From Glandiceps talaboti (Eukaryota; Hemichordata; Enteropneusta; Spengelidae): a stretch of 64,000 bases of DNA. Where the stretch lies: NCBI RefSeq assembly GCF_964340395.1, contig NC_135550.1:8129864-8193863 (forward strand), read 5' to 3'. Made by a program: the position numbers and the translations under genes. Below the pieces are notes generated by a model, which worked only from the letters and a program-made list of their open reading frames with translations, had not been told where the DNA came from and did not search any database. Of this stretch, positions 13,071-26,509 are shown one piece after another. Every line of letters begins with the position of its first letter. Within the stretch, counting starts at the first letter, position 1.

Positions 13071-14019
13071 TGTACCCGAAAGTGTAGTTCCTTAATTGAA
13101 TAAAGTGAAGATATTTCATTAAAGGCATTCTCAGATTCTGTTTAATATTTTGTTATATTGAAAAGCAGGGGCACTTTGACAGAATAAAGCTTAAATAAAG
13201 TAGAATGAAGCAATAAAGAAACAAACTAATAAAAAATGTACTGTTAGAATCTAAATAAACTATGAACAAAAAACAATTTATCACAGTAACACTTCCCAAG
13301 AGAACAGATTTTGCATTTTAAAAGCACGCGGAGGATGAATTTTAAAAAGGAAAAAAAAACACAGCACTCAACATCAAATGTGATTAAAAGACGTTGCTAT
13401 CATGGAAGACAACGTTTTCTCTCTCTCAAAAAAAAAATCCAAAATAAAAGATGCGAGTTTGCAATTGGGATAACATCAATAATAGGAAACAAGTTTACAA
13501 TCGAGATAAGGGATTCTAACCATTGTCCGGCTGTGTATGTCGACGTTGATAGGCACAAGGTGGTTTCATCAGCTCTTTTACTACATTAAAAATACGAACC
13601 TTTAAGCTATTCTAGTATAGAGTTAAAGTCGATGCATATCTTCATTGCATTAACTGTTGTCTTCTGGCGTTGTTTGCACAGTTGAGGGCCTGACAGGAGT
13701 TCATCGACATCCTTTTACTACTGTTATGTAATCGATTTGTTCATGTATTTATTACGACTGAACACCTAAGCGTAAGACACTACGAGTATTTTGAATATGA
13801 AGCAAAATGTACCCACAACTAATATGTGTAAATCCGGCGTGTACCCCTTTAAAGCATGGAAACAACGACCTGCCTAGAGTATCGGTCAACCAACACTGTA
13901 AACAATCGAGGTTGGATTGGAGGGTATTGTTTTTGACATAAACATTCATTCCTAGTTACACTCCTACATCAGATAAACATGGTCTATCAACCGTATTCGA
14001 GATGTCCCTACACTTCAGT

Positions 14020-14180
14020 ACAGCTATTGCAAGAAATTCAGCCAAGGAAAATACGAGTGACTTGAGGAGCATTGTCACTATGAGTCGAAAGACAGGTAAT
14101 GACAAAACTCTCAGGTCACGAGTCAGGTCAGGTCCGGCTGAATGAAGAAAACATATTGTGAAATAATATAATTAAGCTTA
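14020..14180. mobile_element. MITE copy (TTCAGCC/GGCTGAATGAAGAAAA family)
   Basis: The right end GGCTGAATGAAGAAAACATA plus ATAATATAATTA matches the right end of the copy at 63786-63922, and the left part has ATTCAGCCAAGG. Inner motif GTGACTTGAGGAGCATTG corresponds to GTGACCTAAGGGACCTTTG there. Confidence 0.55.
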
Positions 14181-15415
14181 TATTCCCGAAAGCATAATTT
14201 TTATTTAAGAAAAAATAATAATAAAAGAAAACTAATAACGATTTTGAAATTGTGACCTTATTTCGTGCACCGCAGAAAAAGATTGACGTAGACATACGTT
14301 GTTGTAACATAGAACGACCAAGGCATAATCCCCATATTGTTTGTTCGAATGCGTTCAAGTTTGTTTGTGTGTGTGAGGTTTAGTAACTGTGATACATGTA
14401 AGTACCTACACGTGAGCTGCCTGAATTGCTAAGGTGGACTCACCACTTCAACGCATTTTATGGGTCATTTGAATTTCTCGCTCAAGTATCCAAAGGGTGA
14501 GCCAATCCATCTTGGTTTATCTCACAACTGATTGATCGGAGAATGCTTATCACATTTGAGTGAATTTGCGTTTTCAATATTATTTTGTAACGTATGAAAA
14601 AGTAGATTAGAATGCTCGTTTCTGAAGCACTTTAAAAAAGTGTCGATAATTTCCGTCGTTCAATTACACACAGCCTTGCTGAGTTCGTTTAAGGGAAATT
14701 ACTTAAAAAAATTGTATAACTTACCGTCATGAAAATATGGAAAAAATAAAATGTGACGGTCTTTGTATTGAATGCATGCTTTTCATATGTAATCACACCA
14801 AGCGTGGTAATGTGCAAACATAATATTTTCATCATCATATATGATATTGATTGTAATATTGCAATGAGATTGTCATTTCCTGTAATATTTAGATGTCATA
14901 ATATCAACGATATCAAAAGTTGTTGATACATAAAGAAACATTGAAAGAATGAATAGTTCTAACAAAAAAAAACAAAGATCGTCTGCTTGTATGCTGAAAA
15001 TAGTTGTGACGTCATCGCTATCGATAAATCTATACGCGGCGTGTTTAACATGTCTGTCAAATAAAGCATTCAGTTTTTATGAATGAGAAACTGGAGAAAT
15101 ATCAATGCAACCGCGACAATGCTAGTCATTTTCCATTGTATAATTTATCAAATGAAGTCTGGCCCTTTGGGAAAATTGTAATGTGTGACGTAATGGATTA
15201 ACTTTGTAACACTTTGTTGCGGCGTATTAGTGCGCAGATTACAGGGAGCAGACATGCACATAACCGGACAGATAACATCATTTATGATTTTTTTTGGTTC
15301 CATAGAATATTGACGTGTTTGACATTTTCTCTCACTGCTATTCTAGATTTCTGACAATTCTTGACAATTCTAATTTCATTTTTGACATCTGAACTATGAC
15401 CTATGACCTACTTAC

Positions 15416-15472
15416 CATGTACGCTGTTTTCCTCTTGGCACACGCCAACCCCAGTACTCCACAGATAATAAA
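15416..15472 (-). CDS. TMEM196-like protein, exon encoding the end of TM2
   Basis: A 57-nt exon between acceptor TTCTTGCAG and donor GTAAGT, phase 0 at both ends. It reads FIICGVLGLACAKRKTAYM, completing the second transmembrane helix started in the 26195-26403 exon, followed by a Lys/Arg-rich cytoplasmic turn. It joins in frame to Cys at the end of the previous exon. The exon for TM3 was not found between here and position 1, so the gene probably continues to the left of the window. Confidence 0.85.
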
Positions 15473-15830
15473 CTGCAAGAACAAAAAATAACATGAAAAT
15501 ATAAAATTATCGCTCTATTCAATATCTCAGTGACTACATTCTTAATGTGGGTACAGTAGTGAATGTTATGATGTAGACGGGCTATATTAATATCTACACA
15601 GTTTTCATGGAATACCTGCGTCATTGGCAAAAATTTTAGTGCCCCCATGCGGACAAAGCTGTGAGGGATTTTGTAACGCTTATGATTATAAACCCTTTGA
15701 TTTAACCGAATGCCAGAATCGATAAAAACGACTCTTCAGTAAACCACGTCAATTAAAAATATACATGACCTTTGTGACCTAGTAAATACAGTCGTCTATG
15801 AAGTTAGAAGCACATCGTTTGACGTTTAAC

Positions 15831-16122
15831 AGGATAGCAAATCGTGTGAAACAACATTTGTTGAACTTTAACCTATTTACTGAAATACAGCGATCATGCA
15901 AATTACTCATCAAGTATGCAAGAACCATCCTGCAATAGATAGGACATTTAATTCCACAATATATCCAAATACTATGCAATACATGATGAGATTTTATAGG
16001 GTAGCAAATAGTGTGAAACAAGTTTTGTTAAACACTTGTTTACTAAAATACATCGATCATGCAAATTACTTAATTTCACAATGCATCCAAATAATACCCA
16101 ACAACGGACTTTAATAGGATAT
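15831..16122. repeat. Satellite-like tandem repeat, ~167-bp period
   Basis: AGGATAGCAAATCGTGTGAA at 15831 recurs as AGGGTAGCAAATAGTGTGAA at 15998. Both are followed by CGATCATGCAAATTACT and CACAAT.CATCCAAATA. Nearly two units are present. Confidence 0.75.
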
Positions 16123-16291
16123 ATATAGTGTTTTTTACTATCTCAACAATATTGAAGAGACCTCTTCTACTCGACGTGTTTTTAAAAAATACTTTTTATA
16201 CTATTATTCAACGATGGATGAAATCTTTATTTGGCGTTGAAATTCCTTGAAATATGCTTGTCTCAAACTTCTGTGACTTGTGTAAGGTAAT

Positions 16292-16335
16292 GCACGCAGA
16301 CACAGACACAGACACAGACACAGACACAGACACAA
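16292..16335. repeat. (CAGACA)n microsatellite
   Basis: About seven hexanucleotide units. Confidence 0.9.
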
Positions 16336-16339
16336 GAAA

Positions 16340-19115
16340 TAGGACCAATCAACAATTTGCCTGAATTACCAAGTGGCACTCTGTTGATTTGCAGTGAAAC
16401 ATCATACACATTCCTAGTACTAACTCATTCATAAAGTATATAAGTATGTATGTAGACAACGTAAGTGCTTATAATGCAATCAACACATTCAGAAATTTAT
16501 TTTAAAAATCACATTCTTGACCATAATTCTATTATTAACTGCATAATGAGTACTATAACGACTTGCATCTTTCGTAGTTCGCGCCTCAGCAGGCTGTTTT
16601 TTCCTTCGACTGTTTCCATTAATAGAATCCCATATGAAAATCCTCCTATTTGCGGAACGTTATTGTTTTACTGCACGCTATCGACAGGTTACAGTGCAAT
16701 TTACAGTTTTATATTCCCTTTGGGTCAATTAATGTTTCCATAAAGAGTCCGTTGTGCACACTGCCCACTTTCTTATTATCAGCTTCATCTTGATGTGTAG
16801 GATTTGAGTCAATTTGTCGGTTAAGTGTTTTGATAAAAATCAGCCCACTTAAAAAAAATGCGTTTTAACTGGATTACTTGCCTACTGACGTATCAATACA
16901 AAAGACCCGACGCTATACTTTTGTACTGCTTGTTATACGATAAATATGCAAATAAATATGTAAACGAAAACAACAAATATGCAAATGACATACTCTTATC
17001 TGCAATCATAATACGCGTATGACAAACTTAGATATGTAAATATAATTTATGCAGCTCCTAGATCACGATTCGTGTAATATTGATAGCGTGACACGGTTGT
17101 AGAGGTTGAACTAAATTCATAAAGTTAGGTATGACATGTTAGTGTTTGACATAATGTAACTCCTGTAGTCTCAAAAGCGAATGTAAATCAATCATCATGA
17201 AACAAAGTCATCAATAACAGAGAGTTGTCAGAAATATGGTCTGGGGACCGTTTATCAAAGACACGGTTTCGGAAAATTCCAACTCAAAGAACTAATTCGT
17301 GTTGTCAGTAAAGACTGGAGACACTAATGTTGCTGAATGTTTTCCCCAATTTTTTTCCAGCTATGTAATTATCTCGGTTGCTTGGGATAATAATTATGTT
17401 ATTTTTGGGACATGAAGAAGTCTAAGAGAAGTATACAATATAAAAGAAAAAAACATTTTTCTTGTATAAGACATCTTAGCTAGTAACGGGATTATACTAC
17501 ATAACATATATGATGTATTACAGCAGTCACAGGATAAGCATGAAGTTTCAATGACATGAGATCTAGATAAGTGAGGCTGGTTACAAAACAAGGGTTCAAG
17601 TGAAAATAAATAAACCCAATAAAGAAAGCAGGGGTTGGCCTCTCACATAGCACAATGTGAAAGTGTTCACTGCAAAGTTGGATATTTGAATGTTTGTAAA
17701 CATGAACAATCTACCAAACATTTACCATGTGTATATTGTAATAATAGGAGTGTGTATCTGCCACTGTTTACAGCAGATCAGACATTTTGGAAACATTAAT
17801 TATATATTATCTTTATTGTATTTTATCTTGACACAAAGTTTTGTCGCCAGTCTCACTGAGCATAACCATACTTGGTATAACACATATCTGGTATATGTGT
17901 TATGACCATAGAAATGGTTCATGGTTGTCCAAAAAATGGTTAAAAGTGCATTCGATGGGACATCACCATATTCGGTAGATATATGTGACATTTTTGGAAA
18001 CAGAGTAAACATGGAATAATACAGCGAAGGAAGTTGCCTCTTTGATTTATCTAAACCATCGCAAATGACAGTCACAAAGAAAGGTTGTCAAATAAAATCA
18101 TGCTTGTGCATAATAACGCGGTGAATGTAAGTCCCTTTGAAACTTACCCCTTGCAGTAGCAAAGCAGTCTACCACTTACGGTTATCAGATGGGCTTATCG
18201 TAATGAGGAGGGGGAAACTCCCTCCGGGAGAGAAGTCAATATCTAATGTTTGCAAAATGCATGGTTGATATTTTACATTTTCCCATCTACTTCAGAACAC
18301 TCATAAAGTTAAATGTAGATACCTTTAACTACACACGAAAGTTAATCGTCCTTGCATCCGAAAGGACAGTAGAGGTTATCATATCTCGATCTTTAAATGG
18401 ATATTTTATAGTGGAAGTCAGAGGGGAAATGAGAATCAACGGAAGCTGTACGCGTCTGATTATTAATGGTGACATCATCAACTTACGTATATGATAAGCG
18501 AGCGGTTGCTGTATGGCTTTCCCTTTTACCCTTTCATGAAATATTCACCTCAGGGACACTGTTTTTACTTGAATTCAAATACCCTAACCCCAACTCTAAC
18601 CTCGTTTAAAGAATATTAACAATGTCCTATTTTCGCATAGAATTTAACACGCAAGTTATTAACGCCACATTTCACTAAAATGAGGTTAAATTTCAGATCA
18701 CAATTTTATTCTCTGTTCTAAAGAGATGTTTAACTGTACCCTGATTGCAAAACACCCCCGACAATGTGAGAATTTAGAGTTATTTTTTTCTTCAGCAAAA
18801 TTAAAGGTTTCACGTCTTCAATCTCGAGGTGCTTCCCAGTCATTCAAGCAATGGCTGCACTATTACAGCTATAGTAGAAAACTGTAAATGTAGTAGAAAT
18901 GTGTCTTGTTTATGCAAAATGTAAGAACAGTTTACAGACAAAATGTTCGATCGTTCCCTCGTTCACTCAATGTTACTTAGTAACTCATGGCGAGACACTA
19001 TGCAGTGACTGACCAAGTAAAAGAGATGTTAACAAGATGGAAGTCCCTTTACCAGACAAAAAGACAATACAAATATATTATTAAGAAATTAGAAAAATAC
19101 TGAAGAAATTTCAAA
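16340..19115. other. Intronic DNA of the TMEM196-like gene, nothing else seen
   Basis: Stops in all frames and no paired splice signals around a plausible coding stretch. A small hairpin (ATAACACATAT / ATATGTGTTAT) is at 17877-17903. Confidence 0.45.

Positions 19116-19116
<1 letters not shown>

Positions 19117-19184
<68 letters not shown>
19117..19184. repeat. (AATC)n microsatellite
   Basis: About 17 perfect AATC units. Confidence 0.95.
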
Positions 19185-19186
<2 letters not shown>

Positions 19187-20040
19187 CATTTATTGCCAAT
19201 TTGAAAGTCAATATGTACATGTCAATGATGACCACATAAGACAAAAGGAGAAACAAAATGGCAATTTGGAGTCCAAAAAATAGCTTTCCGCTAATCGAGT
19301 TTGGCTCCACCGCTAATGGAAATAATAAATTAACATTACGGGCTTAATTAAATGAACGTATAGATTATAAACATAACACAGACACAGAACTAATTATGAT
19401 AAGACAAAGAACCATAACGGAAAATTTATACATCAGAAATGATAACAGAGTTATTACAAAAAAATATTAGAAGATTACAAAAATACTGGAGAGGTTATAA
19501 AACAATTGAGAAATTTAATACAAAAATACTGGAGTCAACTATGGTTTTAAATATTATGCATTTTGAATACTGTTTTTTTTTCTGATCATGTATATCTGCG
19601 TTCCCCTGTTTCTGTTCATGTCGGTATTTTTAATACACACGTCACATTTCTAATTATCCCTAAATCTAACCAAAAAATGTCATGTCCAGTGATGTGAAAC
19701 TGATTATGGTGTCACCTGACTCTCTTCTACCTTGTAGAGAACTCTTCACTGATTTGAAATCCAAGGTACCGTGAAATGAGAAGACACCATGGCTGTCTAG
19801 ACAAACAGTCACAGTTTATAGCACTCACGTTCTTAATGTCACTTGAATCGTCTCCTCCACCCCTCCCACATCACCATTCAGTTTGCCTACTGGAGGAGTT
19901 TAAACTTTAAAATTGCTCACATTCATGTAGACTTTTATCCGAAACAGTAAAGCTTAACTTTCATGGATAAGCTGTGCGACCTTTAAAATCTATACTAAAG
20001 TGGCAAGGTTCGCAAAGAATCATATACACACGAAATCTCT

Positions 20041-20465
20041 TATACAATCCGCGAAAAAACACCGGTGCATTTGCTTTTGCTTCTATAAAGCAGGAATTAC
20101 AAAAGCTTCATACATGTAATGTAACTAGTTTTACTAAATTATCAAAGCGTAAACATCACTGGCGACAGAACCCCATATCTATTTACTGAGAAAATGCTAC
20201 ATATTCCAATGACCAAGTAGGACGTTACTGTTACATAACTTCCAGAAATATAAACAACTGATAAAAGCCTTGTCTGAAACTACATTAGAGTACAGACAAC
20301 TATTATCTATGATTAGAGGCATCGCTGTTGTTTTTTTGTATCAGTTGTATTGTTGTGTTGGCCTAATTCTGTCTGTGCGTGAAGTCTTTCCTTACCTCAT
20401 GTCGTCTGTTCCTTAGGTCATGTCATTCAAGCAAACGCACCGGTGTTTTTTTGCGGGTTGTATCT
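20041..20465. mobile_element. MITE with ACCGGTG terminal inverted repeats, copy 1
   Basis: The left end ATACAATCCGCGAAAAAACA plus CCGGTGCATTTGC is inverted at the right end as GCAAACGCACCGGTG plus TTTTTTTGCGGGTTGTATC. No transposase coding is seen inside, so it is a non-autonomous DNA element of about 425 bp. A second copy in opposite orientation lies at 40571-40909. Confidence 0.8.
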
Positions 20466-20469
20466 TTAT

Positions 20470-23400
20470 ATGTGCATCAATCTACCTTTAGCTTTTGGCC
20501 GGTTGGGATCTCAAATCAGCAAATAATTTTAATGTCTTTAATTTAAATTTAAATTTTGAAACAATTATTTTTCATTCATTTGAGACGAAGAGATTAAGTA
20601 CAACATTGTGAGTATCTAAGCATAGATGCTGAAACGTAGACTGTGTATGTTATATATTTTTATCGTGTGCTAGGGAAACAGTAATGGGCCGTGGATAGAT
20701 TTAATGACAACGGAAAAGTGTCCACCCCTCACTTCAGAAGACATCGGAATCGATAAATGTTAACATTGATGCTTGGGAAACAAATTACTACAGTGACAGA
20801 CGTATTCTAAACCGTGATACATATCTCGACGATATTCCGTCGCTTTTGATGACGGTTATGAATAATGAATAAGGAAACGCAGTCGTTTGATATGTCGAGT
20901 TGCAAACGATCACCTACACACATACAAAATTCCACTAGTGGCAACTTTAAAATCAGTGCAAACCGATTTCATCGATTTTACCTAACGCTGAAGACAAAAA
21001 CGCCTTCATCCGAAAAGAAATGCCTTACAGATTAAATGTATCAAGGTATAGCTGTGGACGGCTAATTAGCAAACCGTTTTGAAACCGATATTCGTTGCGT
21101 TGTCTGTCACGTACATAGCCGGCCCTATTACCTGACTGTCGTGCGGTATGTGGTGGAATATAATACTAGACCGATAGATCAGTACACACGATAACAACTC
21201 ACTGGTTGTAATGCAAGGTGTAAATCAACGTAAAAAGGTGAACAGTTTAATGAGGATTTCGTTGACACACATGCTACCTGGCATATATTAACACAGTGTT
21301 TATACTGCCACAGCGTTCTTTACTTTTACAGACAGTAGAACAGGCTATTTGCTGTTTGATTTAATGCAGAAATTTTACAGGCAGCCGTTGCGACTCCTTG
21401 ATAATGAATCGTTCGCTGTAGCACCTCTAACATATCACTGTCAATTACCGTTCATACACATCACGTTACTTTACACTCTCAGCGTAGAACCGACTGCAAA
21501 GCAAGCCAAATGCAATTATGGACTATTTTCTGTTTTGTAATTTTAGAAGTAGCATATTATATTTCAAGTAATATTGAAAACTCAACACGAGTTACAGTTA
21601 TAGCTACAACGCTCTATTTTAGTCTTTAAGATATAAGTTTTCAGGTGGAGCGACGGTTGATCGATTTCAACTAATTTAAGTTGTCGATGTCATCACCACG
21701 AGCAAACAACACTTGAGGAGCTAAGTTTCGACCAGGGTGTCATCTTTGACACTGTGCACACACGACTCATGAGTTCAGGAGAATACGAAGCGAGTTGAAA
21801 TGAAAAAATTCAATCGTTTAAATTTCGATTTGTACGAATCTTATCATTTCCTTGTGGACTCGTCTAACTAACCATACCCATGTGGGCAGGACAATGCTAT
21901 GTTACAAGAATATAAGAATATGTATGGATGTATGTTTGCATGGAATGAGGATGAAAGATTAACAAGTTGTGGTTACATTATGGATAAAAAAAACCTACAG
22001 GGTGAGCTATAATGTATAATATAGCCATCATTCGACAGATTACAATTTAGGAAGATTTTCAAATTAATGTTATCCCTTTTGAAATGTAATAGTCATAACG
22101 TATCGCATTGGAAAGATGAGGGATGCTATATATATTTTTTTTGGGGGGGTGGGGGATTGTCGAATAACTACACTCTCTTTTTGAGCTTTAAAACATACAA
22201 TATTTGTGACAAGTTTGGGTTTTCAGCAATTCACATCAATGCTGTTCGTCCAGCATGTACTATAAAAAGACCCTGGATACTTAACACTGGACGTAACCAA
22301 TATGTCTAACATACTAGAACAAGACAACAAATATACTTGGATTGAAAGCATAGCATACAAGTATTGCGTTTAATTCACCCCTCTCATTTGGTTCAATTTA
22401 CAATGGAATGTAATTTTCTCTCTGGGCAATCAGCACAAAGAAGACTTACTCCGCTGCTGGCAATAGCATTTGAATCATTTCAACAAAGACCGCGGTAAAT
22501 TGGATAGTATGTATCGGTATAAATGGCGATGCATCGAGTAGCTAATTTACTGTCCCTGGGCAACCAAAACCAAATCAAATCGCCTTAGACGGCACATATA
22601 GTTCGGAAAATAAAACATATATTCACGATAAAATGAAGTCAGAAATTTGTAAATTCGGGTTCTAGATCCGGATTTTCGTTCTTTGATTTTACATGTACAG
22701 TGGCAAGATGTTGACCCATTCTCATCTCCTCTTGATCATGCCTTAAAGTTTATCTTCTACAACAACTTGGTCGTATTCTTTACATAAGTAGTCAGGGCAA
22801 TGTCATCAAGAAATTGAGGCCTTAAGTCGTCAGGGGTATATATACCTATTAAAAATGACTAGATGAGGAATCTTGCCGGCAAGGATTCGAAGTTTAATCT
22901 TTAGAGATACTTCCCACTCACCCAGAACTAATTGTTTTGACCCGTATTATAGCGTTCAGTATATTTCAAGAACTGTGGTCATGCATCACGAGTGTCTTTA
23001 AATCTCTCTATCTAGGTGATCACAATTCTGGATTGTGGCGTGTTTGGACTGTAAACATCTCCAAATAATCCGTTCTCTAGCGATCTTTTTTGTACATCAA
23101 AATCCAACCACTTTGAATATCGACAATGCTATATTCATATGACATTTGTACGCTGTGGGGGTTGACTAGTCTGATAAAACGGTAACTGTTACCGATGTAC
23201 GAGTGTTGCTATTTTGTCTATGTATTACATATATACTAGTATTCTTGGGTCGTACAGTTATGAGGTGAAGGTTGGTCATTTGTCTGTATATAAGCTTAAT
23301 ATATTCTTGGGTTGTGCCATGTGAGGTGAAGTACACAAACTATGACTAATTGCTACTCCAGCAGGGACGAGTTGATGAAATACAGATACTCATTAAAATG

Positions 23401-24060
23401 ATGGATTTCTGGGAATTGTTCATGTTAATGTGAAAGTGTCTGAAGCGTGTGAAATAATATGCATTGAAATGCACGGTTAGTATTCATTGCCTCCTCCTTT
23501 GCATATGAACTTTATGCATTCTACTCCAAATGATCACTTACTTAGATTTTTTCATCAATTATGAAATTGTTCGGTAGCACACATCACTTAGCAGTAAATT
23601 TCACATCGCTATATATTCATCAGGCATAACTCGATACATGTACATCCTATACAATACAATTGTATACATACCATCAGCCACTGAGTACAAGCACAAACAG
23701 AATGCATTAAAAGCTTCTGTTTGGAATCATCCATCTGCTAGCTGGCATCTACGTGATGTAAGAGCCAAGCTATATTTCCAAGTATTGTTTCTTGTTTGGC
23801 ATTTCACACGTGCTACACGATTACTCTTTTCCGAATCTATCTGGCAAACAAACCCCTATGTCACATATCGTTTCCGTTGTGTGCCTTTTCCCAACATAAA
23901 CCATGAAAACAAGCTAAAAGGGGAAATTACCTTACACTGTTCAAATATAATCATTTACGATTCGATGGAAATTGCTATACCACGGATTTCACCGATCATA
24001 AACGACCAGAATTTCTAACATTTAAACTGTGTCAATTTCTCCCTGTCTGTTACAAGTAAT
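20470..24060. other. Intronic DNA of the TMEM196-like gene, nothing recognised
   Basis: No exon with credible borders. A 126-codon plus-strand open frame at 23638-24018 has no recognisable domain and unremarkable composition, and is treated as chance. Confidence 0.45.
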
Positions 24061-24065
24061 TAAAT

Positions 24066-24084
24066 GTATGTGTGTGTGTGTGTG

Positions 24085-24163
<79 letters not shown>

Positions 24164-24272
24164 ATGTATGTATGTATGTATGTATGTATGTATGTATGTA
24201 TGTATGACTGCCGGTCCATCTGTACGCTGGGTTGCCTTCTGTCTATTTATTTATTTATTTATTTATCTATCG

Positions 24273-24322
<50 letters not shown>

Positions 24323-24395
24323 ATGTCTGTCTGCCTGCCTGCCTGCTTGTCTGTCCGTCCTTCCCTCCCTCCCTCCCTCCCTCTGTCTCTCTGCC

Positions 24396-24479
<84 letters not shown>

Positions 24480-24510
24480 GGTCTGTCTGTCAGTCTGTGT
24501 TCATATGTAC
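24066..24510. repeat. Mosaic (TG)n/(TGTC)n/(TGTA)n/(TTTA)n array
   Basis: Ordered blocks: TG, TGTC, TG, TATG, a unique spacer (24207-24240), TTTA, TGTC, a CCTGCC/CCTC variant block (24330-24385), then TGTC. All frames stay open on both strands because of the period. Confidence 0.95.
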
Positions 24511-26194
24511 GTTTGTCTCGCTTGCTAGCCTTCAATCTATGTACACCTTCATTCTATAGATTTATTTGCGAAGGATATGTCACAGCAATTAAACTGCTTA
24601 TAAATATATAGCAACGGAATGCACTGCAATAATCGACGACCTTGTACAAACTATACCCCACGCCGTTTTCATCTCTTTATCAGGTTGATACCGGCGCTAC
24701 GAATAAAGGGTTTCTTCAAAACGGAAAAAAGCGATAGATTCCAGAGACGACCTTCATTTAAATTATATCGCGCGATTAAATTGGCTAGGGGCAGTAAAAC
24801 AGCGAGATTTGGACTAAAGGTATAAAGGAAAGAAGTACAAGATCTCTCAATCATTGATTTCACATTCATGTATACATAGCTGCCCGTTTTATTCCCTATG
24901 TTGGCGAATTTGAACTAAGTATTAAAATCCTGTGATCGGGCTAGGAGGCACAATTGACTTGTTTTTAACACAGTTCACTCAATAGTACCGCAGTATTATT
25001 GCAATGAAGACAAGCCTTTCAAAAAGAACGAATACTTTTATTAATTAAAACGCTTTCACGGTTGGACAAGGTGCCACTCACATCCATGTCGGCTTGTTCT
25101 AACAAGCGAGAACTAAATGAAACTGAACTGAACTACTATATTGCTAAGTGCTAGGTGAACTCGTGATAAATGCGGTCATATAATATATGATAAAATTAAC
25201 TAGTATATGATCTTTCCACGCTTAAATTTTCTTGGATGTGTCCACTCTGTTGCCATGGAGACGATAGTTACCATTCTCCATCGCTGAACTTGCTATTTCA
25301 CAAAGGCTCGACATGATTGGTATTCAGCCAAGCTAATGCCGTTTCACGGTTCGTTACTGGAAATCAAATTTGTCGCACGTAGCATGAAAATGAAACGTCG
25401 TTACCTGATTACGCCGTATTACTGTCAACTCGTTAATGAAGTGCAGTCGCTCATATGATAGACTTATTTAAATTTCAGCAAATCTCGGTGAAAGTGAAAA
25501 CCGTGAATCTGGTGGTCTGAGTGAATTGTGAACGCTAAAACTGCAGAGTTCACTTACAAACTACCTTCCATCAAAACGTCTACCAACAATACAACGTCAT
25601 GTACTAGCGAGACTTAAACACCAAACTGTATCGAGTTACAAACTGCAGAATGATATTACGTCGAGTAGGTGTTGTCTACAACATTTTCTGCGTCTAACGG
25701 TATTTAACAAAATAACAGTGTCCAGAATTTGATCAAAAATTTTCATCACAAATTTGTAACCGACTAAATATCCGTCAAAAAAATTTGATCCCAGTTTTGT
25801 GGTGATGATGTTGTGTGTGACTAGAGTAAGTGAGCGTTTAGGTTCCCTGTGACGAGACATTATCTCAAAACACGGAGATTCACATTGCACTTTATACGAA
25901 CTAGGAACAAAGCCGTGAAATCTTGTCACCATTCTCCTTTAATACATTCACGGACTTATCTAAAAGTTATCTCTAGATAGCACAATCTAACACATGGCAC
26001 GGGTGTCTGTTTAATTTTGAACAAAATTGAGACCCCCAAAATACGTTTAAAATTCCTTCTGCATAGCACTTGCAACGCGATTGACATTTTCTTTGCCTGG
26101 GTATTAACCTGAACGGCGGACAACTATAAATAGAATACAGATTGAATTAAGAAATCTCTATCAAGTGAAAAAGGAGAAGTGATTATGTACTTAC

Positions 26195-26403
26195 ACAGGC
26201 CCCGCTCCACACTGGTGATACTGTATGGGCTAGCCACATCACTGCTCGCGATGATGATATTGCTCCTACTCCAAAGGAGATCAGTCCCAGGAAAATGTGA
26301 AACACTGCCAACACGGCTAATATCACTAACACTGAATACATAGCCGATGTTTTGTGTTTTTTCAGTGGACCATATTGGTAAATTGGTTTGATTAAAGGTT
26401 CAC
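26195..26403 (-). CDS. TMEM196-like four-TM protein, exon with TM1 and start of TM2
   Basis: A 209-nt minus-strand exon, bounded by acceptor CTCTCTCCAG and donor GTAAGT, with no stops. It encodes 69 residues plus a split codon: a hydrophilic start (EPLIKPIYQYGPLKKHK), a long hydrophobic helix (MYSVLVILAVLAV, FHIFLGLISFGVGAI), a short loop (SSSRAVMWLAHTV), and SPVWSGAC. The next exon (15416-15472) continues in phase 0 with the rest of TM2. The SPVWSG..F..CG..G..CAK pattern is what I recall for TMEM196 within the CD20-like tetraspan class; function is not established here. The N-terminus is longer than a minimal TMEM196, so at least one upstream exon is expected. The acceptor's polypyrimidine tract is itself a microsatellite. 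Confidence 0.85.
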
Positions 26404-26404
26404 C

Positions 26405-26507
<103 letters not shown>

Positions 26508-26509
26508 GT

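Noticed and set aside
18578-18602. Interstitial telomere-like CCCTAACCCCAACTCTAACC
   Set aside because: Only about three degenerate units; not convincing as a telomeric remnant.
23638-24018. 126-codon plus-strand open frame
   Set aside because: No recognisable domain, ordinary intronic composition, no splice sites suited to a coding exon.
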